DNA of 34,954 nt from Rhodospirillales bacterium (GCA_017304945.1 JAFKLG010000074.1:1-34954); one strand, 5' to 3'. Shown: positions 8,114 to 16,143, counted from the stretch's first letter. The notes: generated by a model from the sequence alone, not told the origin. Program-made: numbers and translations.

Positions 8114-8419
8114 TCAGCTCGGCTGCGGCCCGTCATAGCCCTCGATGATCAGCATGTCGGCCTCGGACCGGCCGTCGCGCAGGGCCTTGGCGGCCTGGTA
8201 TTCGGGCGAGTGGTAGCAGGCCAGGGCGGTGGCGTAGTCGGCGAATTCGAGAACGACGTTGCGCGAGCGCGGGTGGCCCTCCGGCGCCTCGAACGTGCCG
8301 CCGCGCACCAGGAAGCGCGCGCCGAACTTGCGGAACACGGCGGCGTTGGCGGCCACGTACTCCTTGTAGCCCTCGGGGTCCGTCACATCGACGCGTCCGA
8401 TCCAATAGCCCTTTGCCAT
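8114..8419 (-). CDS. DUF1330 domain-containing protein
   Basis: A 101-residue protein with the DUF1330 pattern: KGYWIGRVDVTDPEGYKEY at the start, a central FGARFLVRGG, RNVVLEFADYATALACYHSPEY, then a closing ALRDGRSEADMLIIEGYDG. This is a dimeric ferredoxin-like alpha/beta-barrel fold related to stress-responsive A/B barrel and antibiotic-monooxygenase-like proteins; its biochemical role is not established. It is cytoplasmic. It lies 88 bp downstream of the end of the SGNH hydrolase gene in map terms, but the SGNH stop at 8508 precedes it in transcription, so they could share a transcript. Its stop codon marks the right edge of the restriction-modification island. Confidence 0.9.
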   Translation of the reverse strand: MAKGYWIGRVDVTDPEGYKEYVAANAAVFRKFGARFLVRGGTFEAPEGHPRSRNVVLEFADYATALACYHSPEYQAAKALRDGRSEADMLIIEGYDGPQPS

Positions 8420-8507
8420 TTCATCATCCTCCCTGACACGGGCGGCCCGTCATCGGGCCCCCGACATGGGCGCCTCCGGACGAAGGAGGCCCCGCAAACC
8501 ATCGCGC

Positions 8508-9290
8508 TCAGCGATGCGGCTTGTCACCCAGCAGCCCCGCGAGCGTCGGTTCGATCGCCGCGGCCAACCGCGCCATACCCTCCGCGGTCGGGTGCAGCGG
8601 CGGATCCGGCGGGGTCAGCAGCGGATCGTAGAACAGGGCGCGGTCGAAGCGCCCGTGCGGCGCGAACAACGACGTCGCGTCGAAGAACGTGACACGCGGA
8701 TCCTGGCCGTTGCCGAACTTCGCCGCCAGCCCCTTGTTCACCGCCACCGTGGTCTCGCTCGCCCACGCCGACCGCTCGCTCGGCAGGATGCCGATCAGCA
8801 GCAGGTGAGTCTCGGGCAGGCGCTTGTGCAGCGCGCGCACGATGGCGTCGATGCCGGCCAGCGTGTCCTCGGCGCCCCAATGCACGCGGCCGAGGTTGTT
8901 GGCGCCGATCAGCACCACCGCGACCTTGGGCGTGATCCCGGCGACCTCGCCGTTCTCGATCCGCCAGAGCAGGGAGGCGGTGGTGTCGCCCACGAAGCCC
9001 AGGTTCACCGCATTGCGGTCGCCGTAGAAGCGCTGCCAGACCGGAGCGAAATCCCGCCAGGCCGGCGGCCCGTGCTTCTCCCAGTTCTGGGTGATCGAGT
9101 CACCCAGGAAGATCAGCGTCGGATGCTTCTGCTTCAGCTCCGCGAGCTTCTCCGCGTGGCGGGTACGCCACCAGGGCAGGTCGGTCCGCGCGATCGGCAC
9201 CGCCGCCAGCACCGTCCGCTGGCGCTCATGCGCCGGCGCGGCCCCCATCAGCAGCAGGCCGGCCAGGGCCAGCCGCAGCATCCGCTTCAT
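8508..9290 (-). CDS. Secreted SGNH/GDSL hydrolase
   Basis: This 260-residue protein starts with a clear Sec signal peptide (MKRMLRLALAGLLLMGAAPA, cleavage near residue 20). SGNH blocks are in order: FLGDSITQNW with nucleophile Ser65, the block II glycine in VNLGFVGDTTASLLWRI, block III Asn in VLIGANNLG, and block V HPTAEG near the C-terminus. The order and spacing resemble the platelet-activating-factor acetylhydrolase type of SGNH lipases/acetylesterases. The usual Asp three residues before the His is replaced (PPLHP). It probably removes acetyl or acyl groups in the periplasm. I chose the ATG at 9290 since an upstream in-frame start only adds Arg-rich residues in front of the signal. Confidence 0.85.
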   Translation of the reverse strand: MKRMLRLALAGLLLMGAAPAHERQRTVLAAVPIARTDLPWWRTRHAEKLAELKQKHPTLIFLGDSITQNWEKHGPPAWRDFAPVWQRFYGDRNAVNLGFVGDTTASLLWRIENGEVAGITPKVAVVLIGANNLGRVHWGAEDTLAGIDAIVRALHKRLPETHLLLIGILPSERSAWASETTVAVNKGLAAKFGNGQDPRVTFFDATSLFAPHGRFDRALFYDPLLTPPDPPLHPTAEGMARLAAAIEPTLAGLLGDKPHR

Positions 9291-9356
9291 CAAGCCTCTC
9301 CGTCTCCGCACCGCGCGCTGTAGCACCACGCGTGCGAGGCGGGGAGGGTGGATCGG

Positions 9357-9800
9357 TCAGCCGACGGCGCGACGGAGCAGCGGACGCGGCGTGAGGGCCG
9401 GGAGCAGCGCGACGAACCCCAGCGCCCAGGCGAGCTGCAGCAGCAGGCTGCGGCCCATCGGCCAGGCGGCGAAGCCGAAGGCGATGGCATGGCCCTCCAG
9501 CGGGGCGAACACCAGCCAGCGGAGCAGGGTGGCGACCACCGCCAGGATCAGCGCCGCCGTCCAGGGCGCGAGCTTGGCGCGCGCCTGCAGCAGCGCCGCG
9601 GCGGCGCCATAGAGCCCGCCCCAGAAGCACAGGCTGACCACGGCGGGCACCCAGAGCGGCGGCACGAGCATCAGTCGGAACGGCGCCTGCGCCAGCAGGC
9701 CGGTGAGGTGGAACAGCATCGCGAGGCCCTGATGGAACACCAGGACCGCGAGCGCGCCCGCGACGAATCCCAGGAACCCGCGTTGCGCGAGCGACGGCAT
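9357..9800 (-). CDS. Hypothetical integral membrane protein
   Basis: A 147-residue protein with four clear hydrophobic segments, roughly at residues 10-30, 42-62, 75-93 and 105-125. It has few charged residues apart from RPLLRRAVG at the C-terminus. Phrases such as FVAGALAVLVFHQGLAML and WVPAVVSLCFWGGLYG suggest a small four-helix inner-membrane protein often seen next to unrelated genes in Acetobacteraceae and Rhizobiales, but I cannot name a family. The ATG at 9800 is taken as start because the first helix follows at once; upstream in-frame sequence is polar. It lies 138 bp beyond the stop of the M24 gene and could be the end of that operon. Confidence 0.75.
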   Translation of the reverse strand: MPSLAQRGFLGFVAGALAVLVFHQGLAMLFHLTGLLAQAPFRLMLVPPLWVPAVVSLCFWGGLYGAAAALLQARAKLAPWTAALILAVVATLLRWLVFAPLEGHAIAFGFAAWPMGRSLLLQLAWALGFVALLPALTPRPLLRRAVG

Positions 9801-9938
9801 GACGGTGGCCTCCCAAGCCTCTCGTTGCCCCCAGGATTCCGCAGTCGGCGGCGCGCGGTCAATCTTGCGTCGCAGCATCGAATTCCGGCAGAGCGCCGCG
9901 GCGGGGAGGTCGACGACCTCCAGGTGTCCCACCGAGGG

Positions 9939-11096
9939 TCAGGTGACCTCCACGAGGTCGCGCTTGGTCTGGGAGAGGAGCTCGACCCCGGTCTCGGTGA
10001 TGATGACGTTGTCGATCAGCCGCGCGCCGAGGCCCTCCTGGGCCAGGAAGACGTTCGGCTCGACCGAGACGACCATGCCGGCCTGCAGAACGTCCGCGCT
10101 GCCACCGAACAGGTTCGGGCTCTCGCCCCAGGAGGGCGGGAAGCCGGGTGCCATTCCGTAGCCCGTCGTGTGCATGCGCGCGGCGTCCAGGCCGGCCTTG
10201 GCGATCACGCGCTTGGCCGCCTCGTGCGGGACCACCGCGGCGACGCCGGCGCGCATTTCCGCGATGCAGGCCTCGGTCGCCTCGCGGATGATGGCGTGCA
10301 GGTCCTTCACGCGCGGGCTCGCCGGACCCAGCGTCCATTGGCGGCCGAGGGTCGACGTGTAGCGGCGGCGGTTGGCGCCGATCTCCACCAGCCCCGGGTC
10401 GCCGCGTCGCAGCGTCCGATCGGTCGGACCACCGAGGGCGAAGGCGGTGCGCGGGCCGGTCATCAGGTTCATCGTGCTGGCGGGCAGGCCGCTGCCGTTG
10501 CTCAGCAAGGCGTGGTAGGCCGCCGCGGCCAGCTCGAGTTCCGAACGTCCCTCGGCGACGGCGCCCAGCAGGGATTGCCAGCCGATCGCGGAAATCTGGG
10601 CGGCACGACGGACGTAATCGAGTTCCGCCGGTGACTTCACCGCGCGCAGGGCCGAGACGAGGCCGGAGCCATCCTGCACCAGCGCGTCGCCCAGCAGCGA
10701 CTTGAGCGCGACATAGTGGCCGGGCTGCAAATAGCCGCCGGGCACCTCCATGCCGACGCGGCCCTTGCGCAGCCCCAGCTCATCCGAGAAACGGGCGAAT
10801 TCCTGGATCGGATCCGCCGGCTCGCCGCCGCCATAGCAGCGGATCTCGTCGGCCATCGTGTCGGTCTCGAACTCCGCGCGTTCGGTGCCGCGCGTGAACA
10901 TCACCAGCTTGCCGGGATCGGCCGAGACCGGCAGGCACTGGAACACCGTGTAGCTCTTGGTGTCCTGGCCGATCAGCCAGCGGATGGACACCGGATGCAG
11001 CACCAGCAGCCAGTCGAGCTTCGCGGTCGCCATCGCCGCGCGCAGGCGCGTGAGGCGATCGGAGAATTCTGCCGGGGAAAAATCGTGCTTGGACAT
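9939..11096 (-). CDS. M24-fold hydrolase, creatinase/ectoine-hydrolase-like
   Basis: A 385-residue protein with the two-domain plan of creatinase, prolidase and ectoine hydrolase: an N-terminal domain (1-150) and a C-terminal pita-bread domain. The classic five metal ligands (Asp, Asp, His, Glu, Glu) are mostly lost. Positions of the two Asp are Glu238 and Thr249, the GHG His is Tyr313, Glu346 in SVEPN is kept, and the last is Asp362. TGYGMAPGFPPSWGE (311-325) resembles the GYS-PPxWGE signature of ectoine hydrolase DoeA and related enzymes. So a metal-independent C-N hydrolase like creatinase is more likely than an aminopeptidase. It starts 24 bp after the ABC ATPase stop, placing it in the transporter operon, where it may act on the imported compound. 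Confidence 0.82.
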   Translation of the reverse strand: MSKHDFSPAEFSDRLTRLRAAMATAKLDWLLVLHPVSIRWLIGQDTKSYTVFQCLPVSADPGKLVMFTRGTERAEFETDTMADEIRCYGGGEPADPIQEFARFSDELGLRKGRVGMEVPGGYLQPGHYVALKSLLGDALVQDGSGLVSALRAVKSPAELDYVRRAAQISAIGWQSLLGAVAEGRSELELAAAAYHALLSNGSGLPASTMNLMTGPRTAFALGGPTDRTLRRGDPGLVEIGANRRRYTSTLGRQWTLGPASPRVKDLHAIIREATEACIAEMRAGVAAVVPHEAAKRVIAKAGLDAARMHTTGYGMAPGFPPSWGESPNLFGGSADVLQAGMVVSVEPNVFLAQEGLGARLIDNVIITETGVELLSQTKRDLVEVT

Positions 11097-11120
11097 GAGA
11101 CCTCGTTCGGTGAACGCCCG

Positions 11121-11939
11121 TCAGTGCGTCGGACGCGGCGCGTCCTTCGGTGGGCGCGCGGTTTCGTCGTGGGCGAGGATTTCGGACTCGACCAGCTTCC
11201 AGACCTGCGCCTTCAACGCCGCATACTCGGGCGAGAGCTGCACCGAGACATGTCGCGGATGCGGCAGCGGGTTGGGCAGGATCGCCTTGATGCGGCCGGG
11301 TCGCGCGGACATCACCACGATGCGGTCGGCGAGGATCAGCGCCTCGTCGATCGAATGGGTGATGAAGACCGTGGTCTTGCGGCTGGCCTCGTGGATGGCC
11401 AGCAACTCCTCCTGCATGATCTGCCGGGTCATCGCGTCGAGCGCAGCGAATGGCTCGTCCATCAGCAGCACTTCGGGATCGGCCGCCAGGATGCGGGCGA
11501 GGGTGACGCGCTGCTGCATGCCGCCGGAGAGTTCCGCGGGATAGCGCTCCTCGAACCCGCTCAGCTTCACCATGTCGATGAACTTCTGCGCCCGCGCATT
11601 CCGCTCGGTGCGGCCGACGCCCTGCATCTTCAGGCCGAAGGCGACGTTGCCGCGGACCGTCTTCCAGGGGAACAGCGCGTAGGACTGGAACACCATGCCG
11701 CAGCGCGGCTCGATCCGGGTGATCGGGCGGCCCCGCAGCATCACCTGTCCCGCCGTCGGCTGGCTGAAGCCGGCGAACATCGAGAGCATGGTCGACTTGC
11801 CGCAGCCGGAGGCGCCGAGCAGGCAGACGAATTCACCCTCCTCGATTTCGAGGGAGAGGTCGTGGATCGCAACCAGCGGCGCGCCGCCATCGCCGGGGAA
11901 GCTCTTGGTGACCCGATGGGCCGAGAGGATCGTGGACAT
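11121..11939 (-). CDS. ABC transporter ATP-binding protein, nitrate/sulfonate/taurine type
   Basis: A 272-residue ATPase with Walker A GASGCGKST (42-50), Q-loop FQSYALFPW (84-92), signature LSGGMQQR (137-144), Walker B VLLMDEP (157-163) and H-loop His195 in FITHSIDEA. The LFPWKTVRGNVAFGL context is typical of TauB/SsuB/NrtD ATPases. It powers import by the permease encoded just upstream: the permease stop at 11953 lies 13 bp from this ATG. Together with the binding protein it forms a complete importer. Substrate is not readable from the ATPase. Confidence 0.93.
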   Translation of the reverse strand: MSTILSAHRVTKSFPGDGGAPLVAIHDLSLEIEEGEFVCLLGASGCGKSTMLSMFAGFSQPTAGQVMLRGRPITRIEPRCGMVFQSYALFPWKTVRGNVAFGLKMQGVGRTERNARAQKFIDMVKLSGFEERYPAELSGGMQQRVTLARILAADPEVLLMDEPFAALDAMTRQIMQEELLAIHEASRKTTVFITHSIDEALILADRIVVMSARPGRIKAILPNPLPHPRHVSVQLSPEYAALKAQVWKLVESEILAHDETARPPKDAPRPTH

Positions 11940-11952
11940 GTGTGGATACCTC

Positions 11953-12771
11953 TCAAGGCCGCCGGGAGCGTTCCCAGGGCAGCAACAGCCGCTCGAGCTT
12001 CAGCATCGCCCAGTCGGCCACGAGCACGGTCAGCGAGATGCACAGCATGCCGACCAGCACGAGCGGCAGGTTGCCCCAGTCCTTCGCCTGCCAGATCAGC
12101 GCACCCAGCCCGTTCTGCGCGGCGATCATCTCGGCGCTGAGCACACAGGCCCAGGAGATCGCGAGCGTGACCTTGAGGCCCGTGATGATCCCCGGCAGCG
12201 CGCCGGGGAGGATCACCTCACGCATCACCGCGAGGTCGGACGCGCCGAGGTTGCGGGCCGCCCGCAGCAGCAGCGGGTCGATGCGGCGCGTGCTCTCGAC
12301 CGTGTAGAGCAGGATGTAGACCCAGGAGCCCATGAAGACGATGGCGATCTTCTGCGCCTCGCCGATCCCGAGCCAGAGGATGGTGAGCGGGATCCAGGTG
12401 ATGGAGGGAAGCGGGCGGAGGATGGAGACGAACGGGTCCATCACCGCCTTGGCCGGCAGCCACACCCCCATGACGATGCCGAGCGGCACTGCGAACAGGG
12501 CGGCGAGGCCGAAGCCCAGGAAGACGCGACGGGCGGAGGTCGCGACGTCCAGCAGCAGGTCGCCGTTGCGCATCGCGATCTGTGCGGCGTGCCAGACATC
12601 GCCGGGCGCGGGCAGGAACAGCGGCGTCACCCAGCCGAAGCGGGTCGCGGCCCACCACAGCGCGAGCACGGCGGCGACCGCGCCCAGGTTGATCAGCAGC
12701 AGGACGTGACGGAACCGCCAGGCCCGCCCCTGCCGGGGTGGGGCGGCGGCGGGAAGGACGGCTTCGCTCAT
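11953..12771 (-). CDS. ABC transporter permease, nitrate/sulfonate/taurine type
   Basis: A 272-residue inner-membrane permease with about six helices. The BPD_transp_1 core includes LRPLPSITWIPLTILWLGIGEAQK and the EAA-like loop EVILPGALPGIITGLK, which docks on the ATPase. Such permeases work as dimers in TauC/SsuC/NrtB systems. The ATG at 12771 is chosen because TGA of the binding-protein gene at 12775-12773 sits one base upstream (TGACATG), a tight translational coupling; longer frames only overlap that gene. Confidence 0.92.
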   Translation of the reverse strand: MSEAVLPAAAPPRQGRAWRFRHVLLLINLGAVAAVLALWWAATRFGWVTPLFLPAPGDVWHAAQIAMRNGDLLLDVATSARRVFLGFGLAALFAVPLGIVMGVWLPAKAVMDPFVSILRPLPSITWIPLTILWLGIGEAQKIAIVFMGSWVYILLYTVESTRRIDPLLLRAARNLGASDLAVMREVILPGALPGIITGLKVTLAISWACVLSAEMIAAQNGLGALIWQAKDWGNLPLVLVGMLCISLTVLVADWAMLKLERLLLPWERSRRP

Positions 12772-12772
12772 G

Positions 12773-13771
12773 TCAGGGCTTCGGGACGAAGCTGGTGTTC
12801 TCCCACTTGGCGGTATCCGGCAGCGACGGGATCTTGCCGTTGTCGTACAGCCACTGTGCCAGGAACTGCATCTGCCCCGCATGCAGGTTCATGTGGTCGG
12901 GCCAGTCCTTGGCGCCGAAATACTTGAAGGTCTTCATCGCCGCGAGCACCTCCTCCGGCGACTTGCGGAAGTAGTGCGCCACCGTCTCGGCGGTGTCCTG
13001 CGGGTGGGCGTTGGTGTACTCCACCCCCTTGAAGATCGCCGCCGCCAGCTTGCCGGCCAGCTCGGGCTGCTCCTGCACCAGCTTGCGGGAAATGATCATG
13101 ATGTCGGGCGAGGCCATGGTGCCGAACTTCTTGTAGTTGGGCGTGTCCATGTCGGTGCCGAGCAGCTTGCCGCCGGGGGCGGCCTTCATGACCCCGTCGA
13201 GCAGAGGCTGCCAGACGCAGGCGGCATCGACGTCGCCCTTCGCGAGCGCGCCGGCCATCTCGCCGCCGGGCAGGTTGACGAACTGGATGTCGCGTTCGGT
13301 CATGCCCGCGTTGGCCAGCAGCCCGTTCATGGTGATCTGCGCCGAGGTGTTGGCCGCAACCTTCTTGCCCTTCAGCGCCTTGAAGTCCGCGAAGCCGGGC
13401 CGTGCCCAGCACCCTTCGTTGCCGGGCGAGTCGTCGATATTGGCGAAGAAGTAGAAGCTCTGGTTGCCCCGCGCCATGTCCACGATCGCGGCGACCCGGC
13501 CGAGATTGCTGAAGGCGACGGCGCCGGAAGTGAGCGCGGCGATGCGATCGGCGGAGGCGGGGATGTTCTTCAGCTCCGTGTCGATCCCCTGTTCCTTGAA
13601 GTAGCCCTTGTCGATCGCCAGCATGATCGGCACCTGGCCCCACCAGGTGTTCGACGCCGCGATGTCGAGCTTCGTGAGCTCGGGCTTCGCCTGTGCGAGC
13701 GCCACGCGCGACGGCGCCGCCGCGCAGAGCACGGCAGCGACGGCAATCCCCATCCATTTCGTCAGCATCAT
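12773..13771 (-). CDS. ABC transporter substrate-binding protein (NMT1/TauA type)
   Basis: A 332-residue periplasmic binding protein. The N-terminal signal runs MLTKWMGIAVAAVLCAAAP and ends near ALAQA. The mature part begins KLDIAASNTWWGQVPIMLAIDKGYFKEQGI, the usual opening of NMT1/TauA/SsuA proteins, and continues with LTSGAVAFSNLG, LKGKKVAANTSA and LAKGDVDAACVWQPLLDG. These proteins bind sulfonates, nitrate, pyrimidine precursors or aromatic anions. Tandem ATG codons are at 13771 and 13768; GAGAGGGG lies seven bases before the first. It is the second gene of the LLM-ABC-M24 cluster. The binding pocket cannot be assigned by eye. Confidence 0.92.
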   Translation of the reverse strand: MMLTKWMGIAVAAVLCAAAPSRVALAQAKPELTKLDIAASNTWWGQVPIMLAIDKGYFKEQGIDTELKNIPASADRIAALTSGAVAFSNLGRVAAIVDMARGNQSFYFFANIDDSPGNEGCWARPGFADFKALKGKKVAANTSAQITMNGLLANAGMTERDIQFVNLPGGEMAGALAKGDVDAACVWQPLLDGVMKAAPGGKLLGTDMDTPNYKKFGTMASPDIMIISRKLVQEQPELAGKLAAAIFKGVEYTNAHPQDTAETVAHYFRKSPEEVLAAMKTFKYFGAKDWPDHMNLHAGQMQFLAQWLYDNGKIPSLPDTAKWENTSFVPKP

Positions 13772-13795
13772 CCCAGCACCCCTCTCGATGTCTCC

Positions 13796-13841
13796 GGGGC
13801 ACCCGTCCTCCGGCTTCATGCCGGTTTGCGGCGAGTGCCCC
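13796..13841. promoter_or_regulatory. Two-stem hairpin inside the LLM/ABC operon
   Basis: GGGGCAC (13796-13802) can pair with GTGCCCC (13835-13841), enclosing a second stem CCGGC/GCCGG (13810-13814 with 13820-13824) around the loop TTCAT. It sits in the 101-bp gap between the oxygenase stop and the binding-protein start, the only sizeable gap in the operon. Such intercistronic stems often protect the 3' message and raise binding-protein expression; a partial terminator is the alternative. No T-tract is seen. Confidence 0.4.
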
Positions 13842-13872
13842 GTCGTTCTTGCCCCGGCATCGGCCGGAGGTC

Positions 13873-14958
13873 TCAGGCCGCGGCGGCTTCTCCCTTGCTG
13901 GCGAAGCGCGGGATCACCTTCTCGCCGATCAGCTCGATCGAGCGCATGACCTGGTCCTGCGTGATCCGTCCCGCCTGCAGCAGGAAGATCATCTGGTCCA
14001 TGCCGGCCTCTGCCCATTTCTCGACCACGCGGGACACGGTGTCGGCGTTGCCGCCGATCGCCATTCCATCCTCGATGAGTTGCTCGTTGCTGCGGGTGCG
14101 GAACTTGTCGACCACCGCATCGACGCCGCCCGCGGTCGCGAAGCGCACCGGGTTGAGCGGACTGTCGTTCTCGCCGTTGTACCAGCGGGCCGCGGCGCAG
14201 GCGATGTCCCGGCCGGTGCGGTCGTCCTCATGGCAGCAGGCGAGCGCGAAGCCGGCGACCTGCTCGTTCGGATAGGCGCCGACGAACCCCTTGGGATCGG
14301 CGCCGCGGATGGCGCTGCGGTAGGAGCGGATGGCGTCGCGGGTTTCGCCGATGCTGTTGCGGGTGACACCGATCACGCCCATTCCCTGCCGACCGGCCCG
14401 CTCGTAGCTCGACAGGTTGGAGGCGGCGACCCAGAGCGGCGGATGCGGCTTCTGCACGACCCGCGGCAGCACGTGGCGCTGCGGCAGGTCGAAATACTTT
14501 CCCTTGAAACCGGTGAACGGGTCCTCGGCGAACATGCGCATCACCGCCTGGGTCGCCTCGTCGGCGCGTTCCCGTTCGCTGGCACGGTCGACCCCGAAGG
14601 CTTCCACCATGTAGGGCGTGGAGCCGCGGCCCATGCCGAAATCGACGCGGCCGTTGCTGAGCGCATCGAGCGTGGCCACCCGTTCGGCGATGGCGAACGG
14701 GTTGTTCACCGTCATCAGCACGACGGAGAAGCCGAGGCGGATCTGCCGGGTGCGCTGGCTGATCGCGGACAGCAGCATGTCGGGGCAGGCGCTGTGCCCG
14801 ATCTCCAGGAAGAAGTGCTGTTCGGTGATCCAGAAGTAGTGGAAGCCCGCGGCATCGGCGGCTTCGGCCTGGGCGACGGCGTTGGCGTAGGCGGTGACCT
14901 CGGGATCCGGGCCCCAGGGGCGCGGCATCTGGATCTGCGTCATCAGGCCGAATTTCAT
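13873..14958 (-). CDS. LLM class flavin-dependent oxidoreductase
   Basis: A 361-residue bacterial-luciferase-like monooxygenase. It starts MKFGLMTQIQMPRPWG, and has FHYFWITEQHF, ISQRTRQIRLGFSVVLMTVNNPFAIAERVATLD, SNGRVDFGMGRGSTPYMVEAFGV and a long C-terminal TIM-barrel part. SNGR.DFG.GRG is the common phosphate/flavin loop of the family. It should use reduced FMN supplied by a separate reductase to oxidise an organic substrate. The ATG at 14958 follows AGGCCAGGG; upstream residues of the open frame look non-coding. It is the first gene of the operon with the importer and the M24 hydrolase and is divergent from a LysR gene, so it probably attacks the imported compound. Confidence 0.9.
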   Translation of the reverse strand: MKFGLMTQIQMPRPWGPDPEVTAYANAVAQAEAADAAGFHYFWITEQHFFLEIGHSACPDMLLSAISQRTRQIRLGFSVVLMTVNNPFAIAERVATLDALSNGRVDFGMGRGSTPYMVEAFGVDRASERERADEATQAVMRMFAEDPFTGFKGKYFDLPQRHVLPRVVQKPHPPLWVAASNLSSYERAGRQGMGVIGVTRNSIGETRDAIRSYRSAIRGADPKGFVGAYPNEQVAGFALACCHEDDRTGRDIACAAARWYNGENDSPLNPVRFATAGGVDAVVDKFRTRSNEQLIEDGMAIGGNADTVSRVVEKWAEAGMDQMIFLLQAGRITQDQVMRSIELIGEKVIPRFASKGEAAAA

Positions 14959-15015
14959 CGCCCTGGCCTCCTCGGTGTTGGGCGCTCTGCGCCGTTGAGA
15001 GAAGGCTAGGGCCGC

Positions 15016-15036
15016 GCCTTGCATTGCGTCCAAGGC
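15016..15036. promoter_or_regulatory. Candidate LysR-type operator
   Basis: GCCTTG (15016-15021) and CAAGGC (15031-15036) form a perfect inverted repeat. Within it T15020 and A15032 are separated by exactly 11 bases, fitting the T-N11-A rule for LysR-type regulators. It lies between the divergent LLM oxidoreductase and LysR genes, 58 bp from the LLM start. A second, weaker dyad GGATATAACC follows at 15051-15060. Binding is inferred. Confidence 0.5.
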
Positions 15037-15119
15037 ATAAGCGGCATAGTGGATATAACCAGATCGTTCAGTCACGGCAGGGTAGTCGGGCGCTGGGCAC
15101 GGTGGCCCGTCGACCCGTC

Positions 15120-15142
15120 ATGGCCGGGCTTGTCCCGGCCAT
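15120..15142 (+). repeat. REP-like hairpin repeat, copy 1
   Basis: ATGGCCGGG (15120-15128), loop CTTGT, CCCGGCCAT (15134-15142): a perfect nine-base-pair stem preceded by CCGTC. The same element recurs at 29743-29765 and, inverted with compensating changes, at 22919-22941. Hairpins of this GTCATGGCCGGG type are common intergenic repeats in Alphaproteobacteria. Confidence 0.8.
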
Positions 15143-15216
15143 CCCCATCGGCACTCGGCCACGATGGAACACCGGAGGAGCGCGGCCCTGACGGTCGGAC
15201 ACGAGGGAGACGCTCG

Positions 15217-16137
15217 ATGGACACACGCGGGTTGCGCTACTTCCAGGCCGTCGCCGAATTCGGCTCCTACAGTCGGGGGGCCGAGTTCCTGCGCATTTCG
15301 CAGCCGGCCGTGTCCCGCCAGATCCGCGCGCTCGAGGAGGAACTCGGTCGCCCCCTGTTCATCCGTCACAGCCACGGCGTGAACCTGACCGATGCCGGCC
15401 GCACCCTGCTGGAGCGCAGCCAGGCCATCCTGCGCCAGTTCGAGCAGGCACGGGACGAGATCCGCCGCGGCGTCACCGGTCCCTCCGGCACCGTGACGCT
15501 GGCCGTGCCGCCAGCCGCCGGGGCGTTCCTGGTCCCGCCACTCACCAAGCGCTTCGCCGCCGCCTACCCGAACGTGTTCCTGAAGGTCGTGGCCGGGTTC
15601 AGCGGCTACATCCACGAATGGCTCGTTCGCGGCACCGTCGATCTCGCCTGCCTGCACGACCCAGTGCCGCAGCCCGGGTTCACCATCACGCCCCTGGTCA
15701 AGGAGGAGGTGTTCCTGGTCGGCCGGCCCGGCGGTTTCGACCGGCCGCATGTGCGCACCCAGGACCTCGCCGGCCTGCCGCTGATCCTGCCGGGGCGGCC
15801 CAACGCCTCGCGCCGGCTGCTGGACGGGTGGCTCTCGCGCCGCGGCATCCGGCTCACGGTGAAGCTCGAGGCGGACGACCACCTGGTGACCCGGGCGCTG
15901 ATGAAGGAGGGCGTGGGTTTCAGCCTGCTGAGCCAGGGCGCGTTCCTGGCCGACCTGCGCCACGGTGAGCTGCAGGCCTGGCCGTTCCGCCCGCGCGCCT
16001 ACTGGAACCTGGCGCTGATGGCGACCACGGAGGAGCGGCGCACCGCGCTCGCCAGTGCGCTGGCCGTCCTGGTGCGGGAGACGGTGCAGCAGGAGGTGCG
16101 TGGGCGGTCCTGGCCGGGCGTGTTGCTGGAGGGCTGA
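15217..16137 (+). CDS. LysR family transcriptional regulator
   Basis: A 306-residue LysR protein. The winged helix-turn-helix occupies residues 1-60: LRYFQAVAEFGSYSRGAEFLRISQPAVSRQIRALEEELG, followed by LFIRHSHGVNLTDAGRTLL. The rest is the inducer-binding domain with GTVTLAVPPAAG starting its first lobe. Its DNA-binding domain resembles the Nac/CynR-like group by eye. I chose the ATG at 15217, preceded by GAGGGAGA; longer in-frame starts run through the REP-like repeat. It is divergent from the LLM/ABC operon across 258 bp that contain a T-N11-A dyad, so it most likely controls that operon in response to its substrate. Its stop is six bases from the stop of the convergent L,D-transpeptidase gene. 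Confidence 0.93.
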   Translation: MDTRGLRYFQAVAEFGSYSRGAEFLRISQPAVSRQIRALEEELGRPLFIRHSHGVNLTDAGRTLLERSQAILRQFEQARDEIRRGVTGPSGTVTLAVPPAAGAFLVPPLTKRFAAAYPNVFLKVVAGFSGYIHEWLVRGTVDLACLHDPVPQPGFTITPLVKEEVFLVGRPGGFDRPHVRTQDLAGLPLILPGRPNASRRLLDGWLSRRGIRLTVKLEADDHLVTRALMKEGVGFSLLSQGAFLADLRHGELQAWPFRPRAYWNLALMATTEERRTALASALAVLVRETVQQEVRGRSWPGVLLEG

Positions 16138-16143
16138 GCCGCC

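Noticed and set aside
5540..8120. Target-site duplication flanking the restriction-modification island
   Set aside because: CTGAGCTC on the left and CTCAGCTC on the right are similar, but differ by a base and are short; no integrase or inverted terminal repeats support them.
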